Part shown: one piece after another, positions 59,805 to 64,000 of the stretch | How positions within the stretch are numbered: position 1 is the first letter of the stretch | Layout: each line of letters opens with the position of its first letter | DNA from: Cyanobacteria bacterium SIG26 | Lineage (GTDB): Bacteria; Cyanobacteriota; Vampirovibrionia; Gastranaerophilales; Gastranaerophilaceae | Direction of reading: 5' to 3' | DNA length: 64,000 nt | NCBI GenBank assembly: GCA_015152555.1 | Contig: SUTS01000005.1 | Coordinates: 62,001 to 126,000, forward strand | Made by a program: the position numbers and the translations under genes | The notes under the pieces: generated by a model | Told to the model about the DNA's origin: nothing | The model's database searches: none | What the model saw: only the letters and a program-made list of their open reading frames with translations

Positions 59805-60830
59805 CTATTTTAAAACATATTTTGCTTTATATTCATCATACACCTGTGAAAAACCAGTATTATCATACGATTTCATCTGGCGTAAAAACTCGTGTCTATC
59901 AATATTTGTATTTCCTTTCAAGATAGAGGCTGCAATATTGGAACAATGATCCGAAATTCTTTCAAAATCATTAAACAATTCAGAAATCAGAAAATCCAAA
60001 TCTATTGGACATTGTCCATATTGAATACGTTTAATATGCCTATTTTTAGCATTTAAAATCAATTTATCAATCACTTGTTCTAATGGCTCAATTCGAGCGG
60101 CAAGAAGATTATTATTATGAGTAAAAGCTTCTGTCGTCAAGAATAACACTTCTAAAATCGCACTGACAATTACTCGAATATCTTCAACCAATTCTGAAGG
60201 TAATTCCATTTCCTTTTCAGATTTATTTTGTGCAATATTAAGAATATTTATAGCATGATCACCAATTCGCTCATAATCACCTATAGTCAAAAGCATTCTT
60301 GCAATAGCATTACCGGTATCTTCTGATAATTCTTTTTCTGAAGCTTTTATCAAATAATTTTCTAATTTATCCTCATACAGATCAATAAGTTTTTCATTCT
60401 TATTAATTACATCAGCTTTTTTATCCGAATAGTTTTTTAACAATTTCGTTGCATACAAGACATTATTTTTAACACACTTTGCCATTTTAACAACATTTTG
60501 ATGAGCTTCTATTAATGCTAAATCCCCAGATAACAACAATCTTTCATCAAGCACAACCTCTTGTTTTTGAGGCTTAGAATCTTTCACCAAGTAATTGGCA
60601 ATATTTTCTAACAGCTTAATAAATGGGAACAACATTATTGTTGTCGCAATATTAAAAGTTGAGTGTAAAACCGCAATTCCTGCAGGATTTATATTTTGAT
60701 TCATAAACGGCAGATTAAACAATAACTTACCCAATTCAAATATTAATAAAAATACAACCACTGCAAAAACATTTATTATACTGATTATTAAATATTTGCT
60801 GAAGTAATTTGTTTTTATTAACAACTCTAT
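59805..60830 (-). pseudogene. N-terminally truncated Na+/phosphate cotransporter-PhoU fusion
   Basis: About 339 residues. The visible protein begins with only the last membrane helices of a NptA-type transporter (SIINVFAVVVFLLIFELGKL; GIAVLHSTFNIATTIMLFPF) and continues into a full PhoU-like helical domain pair (EAHQNVVKMAKCVKNNVLYA; LTIGDYERIGDHAINILNIA; FERISDHCSNIAASILKGN). Full NptA proteins are about 200 residues longer, with two QSSSA repeat motifs, absent here. An in-frame TAG lies just before the TTG at 60824. Either a decayed transporter or a shortened membrane-tethered PhoU protein. The reading frame past the truncation is intact. Confidence 0.7.
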
Positions 60831-61089
60831 CTAAGCAACCACTAACATGAGAATTTCTACGCTCATGACAAGCAGAAAGTTCATAGTTACGGTTATTCGA
60901 CGCAACAATGACATTTTCATTATGTTCTTGTTCTATGGATAATTCAAAATCAGGTAATGTAATTTCATCTACAATAACTTGATTATTATTTAAATTAACA
61001 AGCATATCTGTAGAATCACTATGCGCATTTGCACTTAGTGTAATAAAAAAAGATACAACTATTAAAAATAATTTCAAAAAATTTTTCAC
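60831..61089 (-). CDS. Doubtful small secreted peptide gene upstream of truncated transporter
   Basis: A GTG at 61089 opens a frame whose first 24 residues look like a signal peptide (FLKLFLIVVSFFITLSANA), followed by acidic sequence and two cysteines (NYELSACHERRNSHVSGCLD). It then runs into the truncated transporter in another frame. TAAAAT ends six bases before the GTG, and no ribosome site is seen, so a leaderless start is conceivable. It may be the 5' part of a gene fused by deletion. Confidence 0.35.
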
Positions 61090-61202
61090 ATAAACATTTT
61101 AACATAAATAATTTAATTTCAAGTTAACTATTTGTTTACAAAAAATGAACAAAACAATAACTAACATCGTTATAAACATGTGAAGTCTGAAAGGAGAATA
61201 CT

Positions 61203-61760
61203 ATGAAAAAGATTATTTGTTTAATAGCACTTGCAGTTGCAATTGTGGGTACACCAAGTATAGCAGCTCCCGGAGGACATGGAGGAGGGCCTGGAGGTCA
61301 CGGAGGTGGAGGCAGGGGACCTGCAATGCATGCCGGCGGAGGAATGCGCGGTCCATCTCATGCGAGAGGAGGCATGCACAGAACTCCTATGCGTGGCGGT
61401 GTTTCCATGCACAGACCACCAGCAGGAGGCGGACATCGCCCGCCAAGTCACGGAATACATAGACCACCTATACACGGACATCACCATATAGGTCACCACA
61501 GACCTCTACCACCTATTCATAGGCCAAGACCATACTATTACTATAGTCCTTATTTTTACTCTTCATTATATTATCCATACTATTCAACATACTATACATA
61601 TTATCCAAACACATATTATCCTACAACTTACTATGACGGAGTAACTCCGGTTGGAGGAACAGTGGTAGTGCGGGATAATTATGCAGGCATAAATACTGCA
61701 GCAAACGTCATGAACGCTGCCGCTAACGTTGCAACAGCAATCAGATATATTACTTGGTAG
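61203..61760 (+). CDS. Gly/His/Tyr-rich secreted protein
   Basis: 185 residues. Signal peptide 1-21 (LIALAVAIVGTPSIAA). Mature sequence in three blocks: Gly/His/Met/Arg/Pro-rich (about 22-70), His/Pro-rich (RPPIHGHHHIGHHRPLPPIH, about 85-105), and Tyr-rich (YYYYSPYFYSSLYYPYYSTY, about 110-145), ending in a short hydrophobic Ala/Asn-rich helix. His clusters could bind metal. Low complexity in DNA makes overlapping frames look coding. AAAGGAG seven bases before the ATG. Confidence 0.75.
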   Translation: MKKIICLIALAVAIVGTPSIAAPGGHGGGPGGHGGGGRGPAMHAGGGMRGPSHARGGMHRTPMRGGVSMHRPPAGGGHRPPSHGIHRPPIHGHHHIGHHRPLPPIHRPRPYYYYSPYFYSSLYYPYYSTYYTYYPNTYYPTTYYDGVTPVGGTVVVRDNYAGINTAANVMNAAANVATAIRYITW

Positions 61761-61764
61761 TATA

Positions 61765-62460
61765 TTAATAACTCATTCGCCAACCATTTAACATTATAAA
61801 ACCAAAACACGCATCAGGCTGACCGCTCAAACAATTATTTCTATATATATGAAGCTGAGGCACATTATCTCCTGTATCAGGATCAGTATAGTCATTATAT
61901 AAAACAAAAGATGCATTTGGTGAAATTTTTGCCTGACGTGAAATATAAAAAGCAAATAAATCACGACCTACAATATTAGGTTTTTTATCACCATTTAAAT
62001 CAATGTAAAACTCTCCATAAACAGCATCCAGCACAAGATTGTCATCAACATCATAGAACTCACCATGATTAAACAATACAGTTGCACCGTTTTTTAACAA
62101 TGCTGTTGTCTGACGAGTTAGTTCATATTCGCCACCATTTAAAGTTTTGTATTTTTTTAAAACTTCATCCGGCCAACAGGTTTTATTAGTATAATCACAA
62201 ACTCGAACTACATCAAAATTGTTTTCTAATAATTTTACTGGATTACTAAAATCAGTATCTTCAAGTGTTTTAGTCCTTTTAGCAATCAATTGAGCATCCG
62301 CAGCTTGTTTAACAGACTGAACAAAGCCTTTTAAATTTGCCGTAAGCATAGTTTTATTTATACTGTTCATCATAGCGGGAATTGCCATTGCCGCAATAAT
62401 GCCGACAATACCCATTGCAACAAGTAATTCTGTTAATGTAAAAGCTTTTTTATTTTTCAT
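61765..62460 (-). CDS. Type IV pre-pilin-like protein (third of tandem set)
   Basis: 231 residues. Pre-pilin signal KKAFTLTELLVAMGIVGIIA, cut before Phe with Ala at -1. The globular domain shares with the neighbouring pilins the motif DLNGDKKPNIVGRDLFAFYI and a closing C-x-S-G-Q...C-F-G-F-I-M segment ending NGWRMSY. AAGGAT precedes the ATG. Eighteen bases after the previous pilin, so cotranscribed. Confidence 0.88.
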   Translation of the reverse strand: MKNKKAFTLTELLVAMGIVGIIAAMAIPAMMNSINKTMLTANLKGFVQSVKQAADAQLIAKRTKTLEDTDFSNPVKLLENNFDVVRVCDYTNKTCWPDEVLKKYKTLNGGEYELTRQTTALLKNGATVLFNHGEFYDVDDNLVLDAVYGEFYIDLNGDKKPNIVGRDLFAFYISRQAKISPNASFVLYNDYTDPDTGDNVPQLHIYRNNCLSGQPDACFGFIMLNGWRMSY

Positions 62461-62478
62461 AAACTATCCTTTTAAATC

Positions 62479-63168
62479 TTAGTAATCCATATTCCAATTG
62501 TTTTGCATTAAATAATCAAAACAATTATACGTTGCTAAAAGTACAGATTGTCCTTTACACAAAGTTTGTGCAACAGCTTTAGTATTGATATTATTGAAAT
62601 CTTGTCTTGAAACTATATGACCTTTTCTTGTTATATAAAAACAAAACGCATCACGACCTGCAATATTTGGGGCTTCAACACCATTTAAATCCGCACAAAT
62701 TTTTATTATTGCCGCATCTTCTCTTGGGGTACCCTCATAAATCACTTTCAAATCATCTTCCGAAACATTTTCAGCTCCAAGCATTATACCATTTTTTAAT
62801 TTTGCAAAAGCTACCCCAGGAACCCAATCTGCTGTAGCACTGTCACTTAATCCTCTATATTTACTTGTGGTATTCCAACATTGGGCAACATTTGTTTCAT
62901 TACAAACTTTTGCAGTATCAAACTTTGCACTGCTGAATAATGTCCCGGCATCACCAAACGCAGTAAGTGACAAGTCTTTTGTTTTTCCCTCACTCATCTG
63001 ATCTATTATTGCATATTCAACAGATGAAATAAGACCTCTTAACTTCGTAGTATACATTTCTTTATTAATTTCTTTTACAATAACAGGTATGGTTAAAGCA
63101 GCAACCGTACCTACAATAACCATCGCCATTAATAATTCTGTTAATGTAAAAGCTTTTTTATTTTTCAT
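62479..63168 (-). CDS. Type IV pre-pilin-like protein (second of tandem set)
   Basis: 229 residues. Signal KKAFTLTELLMAMVIVGTVA, Ala at -1. It carries DLNGVEAPNIAGRDAFCFYI and a C-terminal C-x-x-G-Q...C-F-D-Y-L-M-Q-N-N-W segment, clearly paralogous with the third pilin. AAGGAG precedes the ATG. It begins nine bases after the first pilin's stop. Confidence 0.88.
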   Translation of the reverse strand: MKNKKAFTLTELLMAMVIVGTVAALTIPVIVKEINKEMYTTKLRGLISSVEYAIIDQMSEGKTKDLSLTAFGDAGTLFSSAKFDTAKVCNETNVAQCWNTTSKYRGLSDSATADWVPGVAFAKLKNGIMLGAENVSEDDLKVIYEGTPREDAAIIKICADLNGVEAPNIAGRDAFCFYITRKGHIVSRQDFNNINTKAVAQTLCKGQSVLLATYNCFDYLMQNNWNMDY

Positions 63169-63177
63169 ATAACTCCT

Positions 63178-63861
63178 TTAAAATTTATCAATATAATTTG
63201 GGTCAAATCCGGAACGCTCAACCAAAGCATAACATGCCTGACCTGAGCCATTCAGACATAATGTTTTCAATTCTGAAGATTCTTTTGCCGTATACTCTTG
63301 AAACGCACCGACATCACCCATACGTATACCATTTTCCAAATCATCCTCCGGCGCAATATCTAATACGAAATAATCTATACCGATAATATTTGGTTCTTCA
63401 GGTCCATTTAAATCAACCACAAAATACCTAAACATTGAACTTTTATATATGCCGATATAAACACCGTTTTTTAATAAAACCTGACTTGTTGGAGTTGTAC
63501 TGCCTCCAGCAACACTTGGAGCAATCATGTGCGAAAAAGTATAAGCAACATATTCACCGTTATCATTTACCGAACGGAAAATATTTTGCCCCTCTTTTAC
63601 ATAATCAAAATTCTTAGTCAAAAAAAGTTTTGGATTATTATAAACATTGGCATCTTCAAGCGTTTTCGCACGTGTACGTATCAAATCTTGTTGCACTACA
63701 TCGCTCAAATTAACAACCGTACTTTGTAACAAAGCCATATTTGCACGCATCTTCATATCTTTTATAAAACCGGGAAGAACTAATGTCGCAACAACAGCTA
63801 CAATCGATAAAGTTATTAAAACTTCCGACAGGGTAAATCCTATACGTTTAAAATTTTTCAT
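63178..63861 (-). CDS. Type IV pre-pilin-like protein (first of tandem set)
   Basis: 227 residues from ATG 63861 (GAGGA six bases before); an in-frame TTG at 63867 is rejected. Signal KRIGFTLSEVLITLSIVAVV has the classical Gly at -1, unlike the other three in the window. Shared DLNGPEEPNIIGIDYFVLDI motif and closing C-L-N-G-S-G-Q-A-C-Y. Likely major or minor pilin of the same appendage or pseudopilus. Confidence 0.88.
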   Translation of the reverse strand: MKNFKRIGFTLSEVLITLSIVAVVATLVLPGFIKDMKMRANMALLQSTVVNLSDVVQQDLIRTRAKTLEDANVYNNPKLFLTKNFDYVKEGQNIFRSVNDNGEYVAYTFSHMIAPSVAGGSTTPTSQVLLKNGVYIGIYKSSMFRYFVVDLNGPEEPNIIGIDYFVLDIAPEDDLENGIRMGDVGAFQEYTAKESSELKTLCLNGSGQACYALVERSGFDPNYIDKF

Positions 63862-63982
63862 AACCAATCCTCATAATATTATATACTTATTTTAACATTA
63901 TTTCGCAAAAAGTTCAATCTTCTTGACGAAGGATTTTGAGCAAGTTACAATTAATTTGTATATAAGGTGAAGGGAGTAGAAT

Positions 63983-64000
63983 ATGACTAATATACAAGTT
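63983..64000 (+). CDS. Start of a gene running off the right edge
   Basis: ATG at 63983 with AAGGGAG nine bases upstream opens a frame with six codons visible (MTNIQV). Divergent from the pilins. Product unknown. Confidence 0.45.

Noticed and set aside
61217-61499. Overlapping open frames on both strands at the Gly/His-rich gene
   Set aside because: Low-complexity repeats keep several frames open; only the frame from 61203 has a signal peptide and ribosome site.
1-64000. CRISPR arrays, tRNA genes and insertion sequences
   Set aside because: No regularly spaced repeats, tRNA cloverleaf cores or transposase-like proteins were recognised by eye; a dedicated search (tRNAscan, CRISPR finder) would settle this.

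Overview
The window is an AT-rich bacterial chromosome segment, densely coding, with standard code, Shine-Dalgarno sites and outer-membrane biology (KdsA, RseP, AsmA-like protein, SLH protein). The combination of an SLH-domain envelope protein, many pre-pilins of the FTLTE type, an [FeFe]-hydrogenase maturase, a cyanobacterial-looking RNase P RNA and numerous lineage-specific proteins best fits a non-photosynthetic relative of Cyanobacteria (Vampirovibrionia/Melainabacteria, probably a gut Gastranaerophilales). That assignment is inference from gene content; no database search was possible.

Layout. 1-2.3 kb (minus): a flagellar/type III export block (FliM/SctQ-like, FliO, FliP). 2.4-5.3 kb (plus): a cobalamin-riboswitch-like leader followed by three lineage-specific genes. 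5.3-9.5 kb: XRE regulators, an acidic protein of unknown function, rpsO, hydF, and a small divergent XRE/90-aa module with a palindromic operator. 9.4-19.7 kb: housekeeping genes (folE2, mazG, murT, pdxJ, rlmN, ispG) and alternating YtxH/DUF948 small membrane proteins. 19.7-31.7 kb: secreted TPR and GHL10 glycosidase-like proteins, then a long minus block rseP-pheS-MBL-kdsA-SPOR-DUF366-queC-HEAT, then a coupled pair of membrane proteins. 31.7-39.8 kb (minus): tadA with a two-component system, a TPR membrane protein, map, tmk, the RNase P RNA and a pre-pilin. 39.9-50.1 kb (plus): a structured-leader gene, the SLH protein, rsmE-cca, a 1147-residue AsmA-like protein and a surface-type protein. 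50.2-64 kb: ion transporter, membrane pyrophosphatase, a 779-residue possible exported protein, TrmB-type regulator, tdk, ctpA, a truncated phosphate transporter, a Gly/His/Tyr-rich secreted protein and three tandem pre-pilins.

How the parts connect. QueC and FolE2 both bear on 7-deazaguanine (queuosine) synthesis, FolE2 also on folate; KdsA, RseP, the AsmA-like protein and the SLH protein serve the outer envelope; the pyrophosphatase and the Na+/H+-type antiporter are divergently placed ion-energetic functions; pre-pilins at two sites plus fliP-type export genes indicate a considerable protein-export and surface-appendage programme. The features most likely to be new are the riboswitch-led operon at 2.4-5.3 kb, the structured leader at 39.9-40.1 kb, a candidate small RNA at 32.4 kb, and the interleaved inverted repeats upstream of pheS. 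No tRNA, CRISPR array, insertion sequence or prophage was recognised.
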